A stretch of DNA of 64,000 bases from positions 868,001 to 932,000 of the forward strand of contig NZ_CP066772.2 in assembly GCF_016466415.2 (NCBI RefSeq). The letters are read 5' to 3'. The notes beneath the pieces were generated by a model. That model did not search any database. It was given only the letters and a program-made list of their open reading frames with translations, and had not been told where the DNA came from. Origin of the DNA: Ralstonia pickettii. GTDB lineage: Bacteria; Pseudomonadota; Gammaproteobacteria; Burkholderiales; Burkholderiaceae. The translations under genes and the position numbers were made by a program. Positions 7,534 through 16,888 of the stretch are shown one piece after another; positions within the stretch are counted from its first letter, which is position 1; the number at the start of each line of letters is the position of its first letter.

Positions 7534-8982
7534 ATGTTTCATGCCAACTGCCCGGCGTGTGGCGCGCCGGTGGAACTGAAGTCTGCAGCTGCCGTCATGG
7601 CGGTGTGCAGCTTCTGCAAGAGCACGTTGCTGCGCGACGGCGAGACGCTTTCCGACATCGGCAAGATGTCTGCCGTGCTCGAGGACTACGCGCGCGTGCA
7701 GATCGGCACCACCGGGCGCTACAAGAACAAGGCGTTCACCGTGGTTGGCCGCATCCAGTTGCGCTATGACGCGGGCTTCTGGAACGAGTGGTACGTGCTG
7801 TTCGACGACGGCACCGACGGCTGGCTGGCCGAAGCATCCGGGCAGGTGACCATGACGTTCGCACGCGGCACGCCGGCCAATGCGGTCGCATTCGAGGCGC
7901 TGCGCCCGGGGCAACTGTACGACGCCGAGGGCACGCAATTCACGCTGTCCGACGTGCGCGAAGCCGATTGCACTGGCGGTCAGGGCGAATTGCCGTTTCG
8001 CGTTGGCGAGGGCTGGCATGCGCGCGTAGCCGACGGCCGCCGCGAAGGCGCTTTCATCACGCTGGACTACTCCGACGGTACAGCACCGACGCTTTACGTG
8101 GGTGAAGCGACCACGCTCGACGTGCTCAAGTGCCAGCTTCTGCGCACCGACGCCGAGATCAAGGAGACCGCAGGCCGCGTCCCGGGCAAGCTCACGAATC
8201 TCGACTGCCCGCAGTGCGGTACGTCGATCCCGTTCAGCCCCGGCGTGACGGGCCATGTACTGTGCCCCGGCTGCGGCGCGGCCATCGATGCGGCCACGCC
8301 GCGCGGCGACGTCATCGCGCGCGCACGCTCGGTCCCGCAGGTAGCCACCACGCTGGAGCTGGGCGACAAGGCGCTCATCGATGGCCTGCAATGGCAGGTG
8401 ATCGGCGTGATGCGCCGCGCGGTGGTCGACGGCGGCGGCGAATGGTTTGAATATCTGCTGTACACCCCCAAGCGCGGTTTCAGCTGGATGGTGGAAACGG
8501 ACGACGGTTGGTTCCGCGCGAACGTGCTCGACCGCTGGCCCACCCGGAGCGACAGCCGTACCGCGGTGCTCGACGGCAAGGTCTACGCTCGCGACGAGGA
8601 TTACACCGCGCGCGTGACCTATGCCGCCGGCGCCTTCAATTGGCGTGTCCAATCGGGCGACCAGACGCGCGTTGTCGAATACACCGCGGGCCAGGACAGC
8701 CTGGCAGCGGAGAGCGATGCGCATGAGTTGACGTGGTCCAAGAGCACGCCGGTCAGCGCCGCGCAGATCAAGGCGTGGTTCGGCAAGGTGGTGGCTGAGC
8801 CGGCCAAGGCTTCGTCGTCGAATTACATGACGGTGGCGGTGGTCGCGTGCGTGCTGCTCGGCCTGCTGAACCTCGTACCGTTCTTCATGGCGCCGGGCTC
8901 GGTATTCGGTATCACGTTCTTTGCGGCGTTGCTGTTGCTGGTGCCTGCGTGGCTGGTGGCCAAGATCGGGGGTGGAGAATGA
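7534..8982 (+). CDS. Zinc-ribbon, double DUF4178 protein with C-terminal membrane helices
   Basis: A 482-aa protein. A zinc ribbon opens it (C-P-A-C-G, then C-S-F-C about 22 residues on), followed by a DUF4178 domain (about 55-190). A second zinc ribbon (C-P-Q-C-G, then C-P-G-C-G) lies near residue 230, followed by a second DUF4178 domain. Two hydrophobic segments at about 430-475 anchor the C-terminus. DUF4178 has no known activity but often accompanies SPFH, DUF350 and polyamine genes. Its stop overlaps the next start as ATGA, so translation of the downstream peptide is coupled. Confidence 0.88.
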   Translation: MFHANCPACGAPVELKSAAAVMAVCSFCKSTLLRDGETLSDIGKMSAVLEDYARVQIGTTGRYKNKAFTVVGRIQLRYDAGFWNEWYVLFDDGTDGWLAEASGQVTMTFARGTPANAVAFEALRPGQLYDAEGTQFTLSDVREADCTGGQGELPFRVGEGWHARVADGRREGAFITLDYSDGTAPTLYVGEATTLDVLKCQLLRTDAEIKETAGRVPGKLTNLDCPQCGTSIPFSPGVTGHVLCPGCGAAIDAATPRGDVIARARSVPQVATTLELGDKALIDGLQWQVIGVMRRAVVDGGGEWFEYLLYTPKRGFSWMVETDDGWFRANVLDRWPTRSDSRTAVLDGKVYARDEDYTARVTYAAGAFNWRVQSGDQTRVVEYTAGQDSLAAESDAHELTWSKSTPVSAAQIKAWFGKVVAEPAKASSSNYMTVAVVACVLLGLLNLVPFFMAPGSVFGITFFAALLLLVPAWLVAKIGGGE

Positions 8983-9164
8983 AGAACTGGTTCGTTCTCT
9001 ACGCCGTGGCGGTGGTGATTGGTGCGACCTATATGGACTGGAAGGCCGGCTTTGCCGCGCCGCGTACGCCGTCTTACGGCAGCAGCACGGGCGGATCGTA
9101 TTATTGGGGCGGCTCTTCCGGCGGTAGCGGTTATGGCGGCGGCTTCAGCGGGGGCCACAAGTGA
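8979..9164 (+). CDS. 61-aa Gly-rich single-pass membrane peptide
   Basis: The ORF starts at the ATG that overlaps the DUF4178 stop and ends where the speD GTG begins (GTGA overlap), so it is locked between the two by translational coupling. One N-terminal helix (W-F-V-L-Y-A-V-A-V-V-I-G) is followed by a low-complexity Gly/Ser/Tyr tail of about 30 residues that ends Gly-Gly-His-Lys. The Gly/Tyr-rich tail may be a disordered linker or a modification target. I know no family name for it; tight placement is the main evidence that it is real. Confidence 0.8.
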   Translation: MKNWFVLYAVAVVIGATYMDWKAGFAAPRTPSYGSSTGGSYYWGGSSGGSGYGGGFSGGHK

Positions 9165-9586
9165 CGCGCACCGACGCAGCGCTGTCGGTGGAGGAGGCGC
9201 CAGGCGCCGTGGGCGAGCACCTTCTGCTCGATCTTTACGGCGTGGCGCCAGCGCTGCTGCGCGACGCGGCTGCACTGGAAAAGGCGCTACGCGATGCCGC
9301 AAGCGCGCTCGGCGCCACCATCCTGCATGCGCATCTGCATCGCTTTGATTCTGTGCGCGCAGGGTTGCCCGCGGGTGAGCAGGGCGGCGTCACAGGCGTG
9401 CTGCTGCTCGCTGAATCGCATCTTTCCATCCACACCTGGCCCGAGCACGGCTTTGCAGCCATCGATGCCTTCATGTGCGGTACCGGCACGACGCATGCCG
9501 CGCGCGCGGTGTTCGAGCAGGCGTTGGCGCCGCAGCGGGTGGATGTGCGCGTCGCCCGCCGCGGCGCGGAGCCTGCGTCAAACTGA
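9161..9586 (+). CDS. speD: S-adenosylmethionine decarboxylase proenzyme
   Basis: A 141-aa SpeD of the short (class 1b, Thermotoga/Bacillus-like) type. It self-cleaves between Glu85 and Ser86 in the L-A-E-S-H-L-S-I-H-T-W-P-E motif, turning the Ser into the pyruvoyl cofactor. His91 and Cys106 match the conserved processing and catalytic residues. The product, decarboxylated AdoMet, is the aminopropyl donor for the divergent synthase-like protein at 4192. The GTG start at 9161 overlaps the preceding stop. Its place at the end of a membrane-protein operon suggests a dedicated supply of aminopropyl donor rather than bulk spermidine synthesis. Confidence 0.95.
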   Translation: MTRTDAALSVEEAPGAVGEHLLLDLYGVAPALLRDAAALEKALRDAASALGATILHAHLHRFDSVRAGLPAGEQGGVTGVLLLAESHLSIHTWPEHGFAAIDAFMCGTGTTHAARAVFEQALAPQRVDVRVARRGAEPASN

Positions 9587-9587
9587 T

Positions 9588-10634
9588 CTACACCGGCTGG
9601 CCGTCGAATATCACGCGATTGCGCCCCAGCCGTTTGGCGGCCAGCAGAGCAGCATCGGCGCGCATGATGAGGTCGGTGGGCGTGCATGGGTTCTGCCCCT
9701 GCTCGCAGCTTGCCAGGCCCACGCTGATGGTGCAGCGGATGTCGGCCTCCGGGGTGGCGATCTCCAAGGACTCCACCGCGCTGCGCAGTCGTTCCGCAAT
9801 GCCGGTGGCCTGCGTTGTGGTCGTGTCAGGCAGCAGCACCAGGAATTCCTCGCCGCCATAGCGGCCGACCGCATCGACGGGACGCGCATTCACGCGCAGC
9901 TTGCGTGCGATCTCAACCAGGACTGCATCGCCTGCGGGGTGGCCGTACGTATCGTTCACGCGCTTGAAGTGGTCAACGTCCACCACCAGCAATGAAAGCG
10001 GCTGCCCGTAGCGCATCGCGTGGCCGCATTCGCGCGTGAGCAGCTCCATCGCAGCGCGCCGGTTCCAGATGCCCAGCATCGGATCGGTCAGGCTTTCGTG
10101 ACGCGCAACCTGCAGCTCGGTCAGGATGGAGCGCTGCGTTTCACTGAGTTCGCGCTCGCGAAATCCAGATTCGACCCAACTGGCCAGATCATCAAGCAAC
10201 TCGCGCTCGGCCTGTTCAAACGGCCGTGGCTTCTGGTCGATCACGCAGAGCGTGCCGACGGGGTAGCCAGCCAGGTTCCTGACCGGGCGCCCCGCATAGA
10301 AGCGGATATGCGGCGCGCCGGTCACCAGCGGGTTGTCGGAAAAGCGCGGGTCGGCCTGGGTGTCGGGAATGACGAGCATCTGGTCTTCGGCCACTGCATG
10401 GCCGCAGAACGAGATGTCGCGTCCGGTCTCGCGCACGTCCAAACCGATGCAGGATTTGAACCATTGACGCTGGGCGTCGATGAGCGTCACGAGCACGATC
10501 GGGGCGTCGAACACGCGCTTGGTCGTGCGCGTGACGCGGTCGAACAACTCCTCGTCGGGTGTGGAGAGCAACAGCATGTCTTGCAGCGAGGCAAGACGTT
10601 CGGGTTCGTTCTTCGGAATGGGAGCGGGCTTCAT
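9588..10634 (-). CDS. GAF-GGDEF diguanylate cyclase
   Basis: A 348-aa soluble sensor enzyme. Residues about 25-160 form a GAF domain of the free-methionine-sulfoxide-reductase-like type (R-F-Y-A-G-R-P-V motif). Residues about 180-345 form the GGDEF domain. The active site reads GGEEF (260-264), which is competent, and an inhibitory-site RxxD (Arg251-Asp254) stands five residues before it, so product inhibition by c-di-GMP is expected. There is no membrane segment. The start is the ATG at 10634; the longer reading to 10799 runs through AT-rich non-coding sequence. It ends one base after the convergent speD stop region. Confidence 0.93.
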   Translation of the reverse strand: MKPAPIPKNEPERLASLQDMLLLSTPDEELFDRVTRTTKRVFDAPIVLVTLIDAQRQWFKSCIGLDVRETGRDISFCGHAVAEDQMLVIPDTQADPRFSDNPLVTGAPHIRFYAGRPVRNLAGYPVGTLCVIDQKPRPFEQAERELLDDLASWVESGFRERELSETQRSILTELQVARHESLTDPMLGIWNRRAAMELLTRECGHAMRYGQPLSLLVVDVDHFKRVNDTYGHPAGDAVLVEIARKLRVNARPVDAVGRYGGEEFLVLLPDTTTTQATGIAERLRSAVESLEIATPEADIRCTISVGLASCEQGQNPCTPTDLIMRADAALLAAKRLGRNRVIFDGQPV

Positions 10635-10737
10635 GCGCAAAGGGCGCCGGGCGGGCCGGCGCGCTTGAAACGGGCGTTGGAAAAGGAAAAAAGAAAAAGG
10701 ACAGGCCGCGCCCTGCAAGCCGCGGCCCGATGACAAA

Positions 10738-12126
10738 TCATTTAGCGCCGACCATGTTCTCCGGCCGCACCCAGGCATCGAACTGCTCGGGCGTGACATA
10801 GCCCAGCGTCAGGGCGGCCTCGCGCAGGCTGGTGCCTTCCTTGTGCGCCTTCTTGGCGATCTGCGCCGATTTGTCGTAGCCGATATGCGGGTTGAGGGCC
10901 GTCACCAGCATCAGGGAGCGCTGCACCAGCTCGTCGATGCGGTCGCGGTTGGGTTCGATGCCCACGGCGCAGTGATCGTTGAAGCTGCGCATGCCGTCGG
11001 CCAGCAGGCGCACGCTGTGCAGGAAGTTGTACGCGATCATCGGACGGAATACATTCAGCTCGAAGTTGCCCGACGCGCCGCCCACGTTCACGGCGACGTC
11101 GTTGCCGAACACCTGCGCGCACAGCATCGTCACCGCTTCGCTCTGCGTGGGGTTCACCTTGCCGGGCATGATCGACGAGCCGGGCTCGTTCTCGGGGATG
11201 GAAATTTCGCCCAGCCCGCTGCGCGGGCCGCTGGCCAGCCAGCGGATGTCGTTGGCGATCTTGGTCAGGCTGGCCGCCAGCGTTTTCAGCGCGCCGTGCG
11301 CATGCACCAGCCCATCGGCCGATGCCATGGTCTCGAACTTGTTCGGCGAGGTGATGAAGGGCAAGCCGGTCAATTGCGCCAGCTCTTCGGCCACCTGTTC
11401 GGCGTAACCGGCCGGTGCGTTGAGGCCGGTGCCGACCGCCGTGCCACCCAGCGCGAGTTCGCACAGGTGCGGCAGGGCGGCGTTCAGATGCGTTTCGTTG
11501 TGCTGCAACTGGGCAACGTAGCCGGAGAACTCCTGGCCCAGCGTGAGCGGCGTGGCGTCCTGCAGATGCGTGCGGCCGATCTTGATGATGTCGTTGAAAT
11601 CCGCAGCTTTCTTGGCGAGGGTCTCCCGCAGCGTTCGAAGCGAGGGCAGCAGGTGCCGAGTGATGGCCGTCACGGCCGCCACGTGCATCGCCGTGGGGAA
11701 GACATCGTTGGACGACTGGCTGCGGTTCACGTCATCGTTCGGATGCACGAGGCGTGCTTCTCCGCGTTTCCCGCCGAGCAGCTCGCTGGCGCGGTTGGCG
11801 AGCACCTCGTTCATGTTCATGTTGGTCTGCGTGCCCGAGCCCGTTTGCCAGACCACCAGCGGAAATTCATTCGGGTGCTTGCCGGCGATGACTTCATCGG
11901 CGGCGCCCACGATGGCGTTGGCCTTGTCTGCGGAGAGCAGCCCGAGACGATGGTTGACGACGGCGCTGGCACGTTTGATGCGGGCGAGCGCGTCGATCAG
12001 CTCGCGGGGCATGCGGTCGCCGGCAATGTCGAAGTTCTGCAGCGAGCGTTGCGTTTGTGCGCCCCACAGGTGGTCTGCAGGGACTTCAATGGGGCCAAAG
12101 GTGTCGCGTTCAGTACGGGTGGTCAT
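10738..12126 (-). CDS. fumC: Fumarate hydratase, class II
   Basis: A 462-aa fumarase of the aspartase/fumarase superfamily that interconverts fumarate and L-malate in the TCA cycle without an iron-sulfur cluster. It shows the [11 protein letters not shown] signature of the mobile catalytic Ser loop, the [10 protein letters not shown] motif with the active-site His, and the [12 protein letters not shown] substrate segment. Length is as expected (E. coli FumC is 467 aa). Monocistronic. Assignment to fumarase rather than aspartase or argininosuccinate lyase rests on overall similarity and these motifs. Confidence 0.96.
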   Translation of the reverse strand: MTTRTERDTFGPIEVPADHLWGAQTQRSLQNFDIAGDRMPRELIDALARIKRASAVVNHRLGLLSADKANAIVGAADEVIAGKHPNEFPLVVWQTGSGTQTNMNMNEVLANRASELLGGKRGEARLVHPNDDVNRSQSSNDVFPTAMHVAAVTAITRHLLPSLRTLRETLAKKAADFNDIIKIGRTHLQDATPLTLGQEFSGYVAQLQHNETHLNAALPHLCELALGGTAVGTGLNAPAGYAEQVAEELAQLTGLPFITSPNKFETMASADGLVHAHGALKTLAASLTKIANDIRWLASGPRSGLGEISIPENEPGSSIMPGKVNPTQSEAVTMLCAQVFGNDVAVNVGGASGNFELNVFRPMIAYNFLHSVRLLADGMRSFNDHCAVGIEPNRDRIDELVQRSLMLVTALNPHIGYDKSAQIAKKAHKEGTSLREAALTLGYVTPEQFDAWVRPENMVGAK

Positions 12127-12317
12127 GGCGGGAGCGAGGGCACGAGGTGACTCGGATTAGCGCTCCAGTATAGGCAGAGCGCAGTGCCCTTGTCGGTTGT
12201 AGGGGCGGTATGGCGGCACATTACACAATCCTGCGCGTTGGGTACACGGTTTGCGGGCACAGGCGAGGCACGCCACAATGACGGCTGCGTCGCATCCTGC
12301 CGCTTCTGCCCCGCCTC

Positions 12318-13748
12318 ATGCCCACCACGCCCTCCGCCTCCGTCGACCCCTCCTTGAAACCGCTGCTCTGGCTGGTGGCGATGGGTCTGTTCATGCAGAC
12401 CCTCGATTCAACGATCGTCAACACCGCGTTGCCGGCCATGGCACGCAGCCTGTCGGAAAGCCCGCTGAAGATGCAGTCGGTCATCATCGCCTACACGTTG
12501 ACGACCGCCATGCTGATGCCTGCGTCCGGATGGCTGGCCGACCGCTTCGGCACGCGAAAGATGTTCTTCGCCGCCATCTTCCTGTTCACGATCGGTTCCT
12601 TGCTGTGCGCGGAATCGCGCAGCCTGACCATGCTGATTGCCTCACGCGTGGTGCAAGGGGTGGGCGGCGCGCTGCTGATGCCCGTGGGACGGTTGACGGT
12701 GCTGCGCGTGGTGCCGCGCGAGCAGTTCCTGCCGGCCATGAGTTTCGTCACCATCCCGGGGCTGATCGGCCCGCTGATCGGCCCGACGCTGGGGGGCTGG
12801 CTGGTGGAGGCCGTGTCGTGGCACTGGATCTTCCTGATCAACATTCCCGTGGGGGTGATCGGCGCGCTCGTCACGCTCAAGGTGATGCCCGATGTGCACG
12901 CGGAAGACGACAGCCGCTTCGACTGGTCGGGCTATCTGATGCTGGCCTTCGGCATGGCGGCGGTGTCGTTCTCGCTCGACGGGCTGTCCGAACTGGGCTT
13001 CCAGCACGCGACGGTGCTGGTGCTGCTGATTTTTGGTCTGGCGGCGCTCACGGCTTACTGGCTGCATGCGGGGCGCGTGGCCGGGCCGCTGTTTCCGCGC
13101 ACGCTGTTTGGCATTCCGAGCTTTTCCATTGGTGTGCTCGGCAACCTGTTTGCACGCATCGGCAGCGGCGGGATGCCGTTCCTCATTCCGCTGCTGCTGC
13201 AGGTGAGCCTGGGGTACACGCCACTGCAGGCCGGCTTGATGATGGTGCCGGTGGCTGCCGCCGGCATGGCCGCCAAGCCTTTGGGCACGTGGGCCATCAA
13301 GCGCTACGGCTATCGCCGCATGCTGTCCGTCAACACGGTCATGGTCGGCCTGATGATGGCCAGCTTTGCCGTGATGACGCCCAACGTGCCGGTGTGGCTG
13401 CGCATCGTGCAACTGGCGATCTTCGGCACGTTCAACTCGATGCAGTTCACGGCCATGAACACGCTCACGCTCAAGGACCTGACGGGCCCCCTGGCCAGCG
13501 CGGGCAACAGCATGCTGTCGATGGTGATGATGCTGTCGATGAGCTTGGGCGTGGCCGCAGCCGGCGCCTTGCTGACGGGCTTTACCGACTTCACCGCCGG
13601 ACCGGAAGGGCGCGACACGCTCGCGGCGTTCCACAAGACGTTTGTCTGCGTGGGCGTCATGACCTGCGCGGCCGCATGGATCTTCGCGCAGCTCTCGCGC
13701 TTCGAGTCAACGCACGTCGTCAAGCGGCCCGAGATGGAAGTGCATTGA
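12318..13748 (+). CDS. mdtD: MFS multidrug exporter, DHA2 family, MdtD-like
   Basis: A 476-aa transporter with about 14 membrane helices. It has the DHA2 motifs: L-D-S-T-I-V-N-T-A-L-P in helix 1, D-R-F-G-T-R in the first cytoplasmic loop, and the antiporter motif in helix 5. Its sequence follows E. coli MdtD closely (F-M-Q-T-L-D-S-T-I-V-N-T-A-L-P, M-N-T-L-T-L-K-D-L near residue 380). It should exchange drugs or metabolites for protons at the inner membrane. No MdtABC partner genes are next to it, unlike in E. coli, so its natural substrate is unknown. Confidence 0.88.
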   Translation: MPTTPSASVDPSLKPLLWLVAMGLFMQTLDSTIVNTALPAMARSLSESPLKMQSVIIAYTLTTAMLMPASGWLADRFGTRKMFFAAIFLFTIGSLLCAESRSLTMLIASRVVQGVGGALLMPVGRLTVLRVVPREQFLPAMSFVTIPGLIGPLIGPTLGGWLVEAVSWHWIFLINIPVGVIGALVTLKVMPDVHAEDDSRFDWSGYLMLAFGMAAVSFSLDGLSELGFQHATVLVLLIFGLAALTAYWLHAGRVAGPLFPRTLFGIPSFSIGVLGNLFARIGSGGMPFLIPLLLQVSLGYTPLQAGLMMVPVAAAGMAAKPLGTWAIKRYGYRRMLSVNTVMVGLMMASFAVMTPNVPVWLRIVQLAIFGTFNSMQFTAMNTLTLKDLTGPLASAGNSMLSMVMMLSMSLGVAAAGALLTGFTDFTAGPEGRDTLAAFHKTFVCVGVMTCAAAWIFAQLSRFESTHVVKRPEMEVH

Positions 13749-13773
13749 ACGCCCGCTTTGGCGACCAGGCTGA

Positions 13774-15924
13774 CTACTTTTTCCAGTAGCCGCGCATCTT
13801 CTTGCTCAGGTCGACCTTGGCCGCGGCACGCGCTTCGGCTGCGGGGTCCGCGCCGGGCTCCGGTTCCGGCCACGCGCATGCCTCGAACAGCGGCAGCAGC
13901 GCAGGCGGAATGAAGCGCGTGCGCGACGCGTAGATGTGCCGATCGCCATTGGGTGTTTGCTGGGTGACGTAGAAACGCTGGGGCACCAGGATGTCGAGGT
14001 GCTCACGCGCACGGGTCATCGCCACGTAGAGCAGCCGGCGTTCTTCTTCCAGTTCTTCGTGCGAGCCGGCGCCCAGATCGGCCGGCATGCAGCCGTCCAC
14101 GGCATTCAGCACATACACCGCCTTCCATTCCTGACCTTTCGATGAATGGATCGTCGAGAGGATCAGGTAGTCCTCGTCGCGGTAGGGGTCGCCCGATTCA
14201 TCGCTGGTCAACTCGGGCGGGTCGAGCGTCATCTCGGTCAGGAAGCGCTCCCGGGTGGCGTACGTTGCGGCCATGCGGGCGAGCTGGTCGAGATCGCCCT
14301 GGCGCACGGCCGCGTCGTCGTGCAGGCGCTCCATGTGCGGCGAGTACCAAGCGCCTACGGCTTCGAGTTCGCCAGCCCATTCCAGGCTGTCTTTGGGTAC
14401 GCGCAGGGTTTGCATGAGCGCCATCAGCGTAGACCAGTCGCCGGCCAGCCGCGCCGGTGGCTCGTAGGCGAGCAGCGCGGCAATCGGGTCCGCCGCTTCC
14501 GCCATGGCGTCGAGCACGCGTGCCGCCGTGGCGGGGCCTGCACCTGGCAGCAACTGGATCACGCGAAACCCGGCAATGCGGTTGCGCGGGTTCTCGGCCC
14601 AGCGCAGTACCGACAGCACATCCTTCACATGTGCCGCCTCCAGAAACTTGAGGCCGCCGTATTTCACGAACGGGATGTTGCGGCGCGTGAGTTCGATCTC
14701 CAGCGGCGCGCTGTGGCTCGCGGTGCGAAACAGCACCGCCTGCGATTTCAGCGTCAGCCCGCCTTCACGGTGATGCAGCACCTGCTCGGCCACGCAACGC
14801 GCCTGCTCGGCTTCGTCGCGAACTGAAATCAAGCGCGGCCGGTGCGTCGATGCGCGGTCCGTCCACAACGTCTTGGCAAAGCGCTCCGTAGCAAAACGCA
14901 TCACGCCATTCGAGGCATCCAGAATCGGTTGCGTCGAACGGTAATTGCGCTCCAGCAACACTGTGTGCGCCGGCCGCGAGAAGTGGCGCGGAAAATCGAG
15001 GATGTTGCGTACCGTCGCCGCGCGAAATGCGTAGATCGATTGCGCGTCGTCGCCCACCACGGTCACACCGCGGCCGTCCGGGCGCAACGCACGCAGGATG
15101 GATGACTGCAACCGGTTGGTGTCCTGGTATTCGTCGACAAGGATGTGGTCGAAACGGGCGCCAATCTCCGCCGCCAGTTCGGTGTCGGACGACATCGCGT
15201 GCCAGTAGAGCAGGAGGTCATCGTAGTCGAGCACGTGCTGCGCCTGCTTGGCTTCGACATACGCATCGAACAGCGTGCGCAGTTGCGTCTCCCACATCGC
15301 GCACCACGGAAAATGGTGCTTCAGCACGGCGTTCAGCGGGCTCTCGGCGTTGATGGCGCGCGAGTAGATCGCAATGCAGGTCTGCTTGAGCGGGAAGCGG
15401 CGTTCCTTGGTCGACAGGTTCAGCTCATGGCGCACGACGTTGAGCAGATCGGCCGAGTCGCTGCGGTCATGGATGGTGAAATCGGGGGCGAGGCCCACGC
15501 GCTCGGCATATTCGCGCAGCAGGCGCGCGCCGATGCCGTGGAAGGTGCCGGCCCAGGGCAGCGTGGTCTTGTACGAAGTGCCGGCCGAATTGAGGGCGTT
15601 GTTCGATCGCTCGCCCTGCATGGCTCGCGCCAGCAGGTGGCCGGCACGGTTCGACAGTTCGCTCGCCGCCCGGCGGGAAAACGTCAGCAGCAGGATGCGT
15701 TGCGGATCGGCGCCGTTGGCCACCAGATGCGCCACGCGCCAGCCCAGGGTGTGCGTCTTGCCGGACCCCGCACCGGCCAACACGAGCAGCGGGCCGGTTT
15801 CCGCCGCGTCCGCTCCAGAGATACCGAACTCGACCGCCTGGCGCTGCTGGTCGTTCAGCTGGGCCAGGTAACCCGGCGTGGCCGGCGCATTGGCGGTGTC
15901 TGGGGTGGGGGAGGCGGCAAGCAC
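13774..15924 (-). CDS. UvrD/Rep-type ATP-dependent DNA helicase
   Basis: A 716-aa superfamily-1A helicase. Visible motifs in order: Q-motif region (N-D-Q-Q-R-Q-A-V), Walker A G-A-G-S-G-K-T (51-57), Walker B V-D-E-Y-Q-D-T-N, motif III G-D-D-A-Q-S-I-Y-A-F-R, motif IV R-N-Y-R-S-T, motif V T-I-H-S-S-K-G-Q-E-W, and motif VI V-A-M-T-R-A-R. It probably unwinds 3'-5' in repair. It differs from housekeeping UvrD in being divergent around motif Ia and in its C-terminus. The start is a GTG at 15924 with no clear ribosome binding site. A LexA box lies 23 bases upstream, so it should be SOS-induced. Confidence 0.92.
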   Translation of the reverse strand: MLAASPTPDTANAPATPGYLAQLNDQQRQAVEFGISGADAAETGPLLVLAGAGSGKTHTLGWRVAHLVANGADPQRILLLTFSRRAASELSNRAGHLLARAMQGERSNNALNSAGTSYKTTLPWAGTFHGIGARLLREYAERVGLAPDFTIHDRSDSADLLNVVRHELNLSTKERRFPLKQTCIAIYSRAINAESPLNAVLKHHFPWCAMWETQLRTLFDAYVEAKQAQHVLDYDDLLLYWHAMSSDTELAAEIGARFDHILVDEYQDTNRLQSSILRALRPDGRGVTVVGDDAQSIYAFRAATVRNILDFPRHFSRPAHTVLLERNYRSTQPILDASNGVMRFATERFAKTLWTDRASTHRPRLISVRDEAEQARCVAEQVLHHREGGLTLKSQAVLFRTASHSAPLEIELTRRNIPFVKYGGLKFLEAAHVKDVLSVLRWAENPRNRIAGFRVIQLLPGAGPATAARVLDAMAEAADPIAALLAYEPPARLAGDWSTLMALMQTLRVPKDSLEWAGELEAVGAWYSPHMERLHDDAAVRQGDLDQLARMAATYATRERFLTEMTLDPPELTSDESGDPYRDEDYLILSTIHSSKGQEWKAVYVLNAVDGCMPADLGAGSHEELEEERRLLYVAMTRAREHLDILVPQRFYVTQQTPNGDRHIYASRTRFIPPALLPLFEACAWPEPEPGADPAAEARAAAKVDLSKKMRGYWKK

Positions 15925-15946
15925 GGCAGGGCGTCACAAAAAATAA

Positions 15947-15962
15947 CTGTATGAATATACAG
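15947..15962 (-). promoter_or_regulatory. LexA (SOS) box
   Basis: CTGTATGAATATACAG matches the CTGT-N8-ACAG consensus on both arms. It lies 23 bases upstream of the helicase GTG start on the minus strand, where LexA would cover the promoter. Confidence 0.8.
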
Positions 15963-16024
15963 CACTGTGATGCCTGCCTGCGGAAAGTTAGAGCGGCGGA
16001 CGGAAGGCCGGCGACGTTGGCCGA

Positions 16025-16342
16025 TCAGATCCCGTCCCGCAGCTTTTTCGCGAAGTCCTGCGGGGATGCCCGCCGGTTGACCGCATCCACCAGATCCGCC
16101 AGGAACCAAGGCAGCACGAGTCGCGTGCCCGGATCGCTTAGGCCGACGCGGAGCCGGGCAGGAGACGCCGATTCGGTGGCTTTGGCCGGCTGGATCGGCT
16201 GCGGAGGCTGGCTGTGCGCGAGCATCCCTTGCAGATCCTGATCGGTGAAAGTGAACGTTGACGTGGTCAGAGCCGAGGCGGTCATCGCTGCGGTCATCAG
16301 CATCGTGGCCACGGCAAGTTGTTTGAGGGTGTTGGCAGGCAT
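16025..16342 (-). CDS. Small secreted protein of unknown function
   Basis: A 105-aa protein starting at the ATG at 16342, 7 bases after a GGAGG ribosome binding site. Residues 1-24 form a typical signal peptide (Lys at position 7, hydrophobic core, Thr-Ala-Ser-Ala cleavage site). The mature part begins Leu-Thr-Thr-Ser-Thr-Phe-Thr-Phe and ends in a helical tail. I recognise no domain. The hydrophobic mid-section (L-P-W-F-L-A-D-L-V) resembles small lipid-binding or DUF1439-like fragments only loosely. Likely periplasmic; role unknown. Confidence 0.75.
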   Translation of the reverse strand: MPANTLKQLAVATMLMTAAMTASALTTSTFTFTDQDLQGMLAHSQPPQPIQPAKATESASPARLRVGLSDPGTRLVLPWFLADLVDAVNRRASPQDFAKKLRDGI

Positions 16343-16485
16343 CGTGGCCTCCAGAACAGAACGGTTGGGTGAGTAGGTGACCGGCGCGCAGCGCGGTGGC
16401 CGCATCAATGATCCACCCTCCGATCATGGCGGCAGCTTAGGATTCCGTTTCGCTCAGGAAAACGCAAATATCGCGTGCAATCCGA

Positions 16486-16818
16486 TCAATTGGCCTGCGG
16501 CTGCAGGGCGATCACGGCCATGCCCGTCAACGCAATGGCCGCGCCGCCGATGTCCCAGCGGGTGAGCGACACACCGTCGACCAGACGCAGCCACACGAGC
16601 GCTACGGCGATATACACCCCGCCGTATGCCGCATAAGTGCGGCCGGCCGCAGCCGGGTGCAATGTCAGTAACCACGCAAACAGCGCGAGCGAGGCGGCCG
16701 CCGGCAGCAACAGCCAGATCGGCTTACCTTGCCGGAGCACGAGCCACGGCAGATAGCAGCCGACGATTTCCGCCACGGCGGTGAAGGCAAACAGCACGGC
16801 AATACGAAGCAGTTCCAA
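16486..16818 (-). CDS. YnfA/UPF0060 family membrane protein
   Basis: A 110-aa four-helix inner-membrane protein. It matches E. coli YnfA almost end to end: [28 protein letters not shown], and W-L-R-x-V-D-G-V. YnfA proteins belong to the drug/metabolite transporter superfamily and have been linked to small multidrug-type efflux. The only start that gives the family length (E. coli YnfA is 108 aa) is a TTG at 16818; a GTG/TTG a few codons upstream is an alternative. A longer ORF from 17370 reads across the neighbouring pseudogene. Confidence 0.9.
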   Translation of the reverse strand: MELLRIAVLFAFTAVAEIVGCYLPWLVLRQGKPIWLLLPAAASLALFAWLLTLHPAAAGRTYAAYGGVYIAVALVWLRLVDGVSLTRWDIGGAAIALTGMAVIALQPQAN

Positions 16819-16888
16819 AACGGGCCCCGGAGCAATCAAGACGTAGACGGCGCCGATTGTGGCATGTGGGGCCGTGCTGTCGCGATGG

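Noticed and set aside
12251-13789. 512-codon plus-strand frame overlapping mdtD
   Set aside because: The mdtD frame has fourteen helices and matches MdtD; this frame is Arg/Gly/His-rich without homology.
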